From: a virus
DNA: 21,490 nt
IMG/VR virus record: IMGVR_UViG_3300012925_000020
Coordinates: 1-21,490 of that record
Reading direction: 5' to 3' (one strand)
Shown: positions 21,407 through 21,490 of the stretch, piece after piece
How the letters are laid out: every line of letters begins with the position of its first letter
Position numbering within the stretch: position 1 is the first letter of the stretch
Notes under the pieces: model-generated
Databases searched by the model: none
What the model was told of the DNA's origin: nothing
What the model saw: the letters and a program-made list of their open reading frames with translations, nothing else
Position numbers and translations under genes: made by a program

Positions 21407-21490
21407 ATACAATCTTAAAATTGCTCACATGGCTGATCCCGATCGGGGTCAACGTTTACGTGGACCGGAATGGCCGCAAACCTGGGAAGA
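21403..21490 (+). CDS. Small hydrophobic protein, N-terminal part (partial)
   Basis: The gene begins with ATG at 21403, overlapping the preceding stop as ATGA, and runs off the window. The visible 29 residues start M-N-T-I-L-K-L-L-T-W-L-I-P-I-G-V and continue V-Y-V-D-R-N-G-R. The first 16 form a hydrophobic stretch that could be a membrane segment or a signal. Too little is present for a family call. The overlap makes it a likely co-translated member of the lysis-region operon. Confidence 0.6.
   Translation, partial: MNTILKLLTWLIPIGVNVYVDRNGRKPGK

Noticed and set aside
1-21490. CRISPR arrays, tRNA genes, insertion sequences, attachment sites or anti-phage defence genes
   Set aside because: None were found on reading both strands. 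The only accessory gene seen is the metzincin lipoprotein.

Overview
The window is a 21.5 kb stretch of late structural genes from a tailed phage or prophage with a contractile (myovirus-type) tail. The probable host is a Bacteroidota bacterium. That host call is an inference. Most genes lack a recognisable Shine-Dalgarno sequence and follow A/T-rich leaders, the one stand-alone lipoprotein looks Bacteroidota-like, and a promoter candidate resembles the Bacteroidota -7 motif. No integrase, terminase, replication or host gene is visible, so prophage and free phage cannot be told apart here.

Layout. Positions 1-5914 hold a phage Mu-like tail and baseplate block: the end of the tail sheath, the tube, a tail-assembly chaperone pair joined by a probable -1 ribosomal frameshift, a 646-residue tape measure, then gp46-, gp47- and gp48-like baseplate proteins. 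A short fibre-like gene (5917-6639) ends this block. A reverse-strand gene (6626-7063) follows and encodes a lipoprotein with a metzincin zinc-protease signature; it looks like a moron. Forward transcription appears to restart at an A/T-rich island (7064-7116) with a promoter candidate and a near-perfect 24-bp palindrome. It then runs through a gpZ-like tail-completion protein, gpN- and gpP-like tail and hub proteins and a gp45-like spike (7117-10640).

Positions 10661-16976 hold a lambda-type head: gpW-like joiner, gpB-like portal, ClpP-family prohead protease with a scaffold-like tail, gpD-like decoration protein, gpE-like capsid, a gpFI-like protein, a head-tail connector and a tail-terminator candidate. 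Two hairpin-plus-T-tract terminators lie inside this block. Positions 16986-20635 encode a large tail fibre and an SGNH-family esterase with clear signs of recent module exchange. The right end (20632-21490) carries small membrane proteins consistent with a lysis cassette.

Taken together, the genes build a lambda-type capsid on a Mu-type contractile tail, with the tail genes placed before the head genes. Most genes overlap by ATGA or lie a few bases apart, implying long co-transcribed units. The points most worth following up are the metzincin moron with its palindromic promoter island, the frameshift site with a possible pseudoknot, the exchanged fibre/esterase region, and a terminator whose T-tract touches the next start codon. 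Every intergenic gap is under 70 bases. No tRNA, rRNA, CRISPR array, insertion sequence or attachment site was seen.
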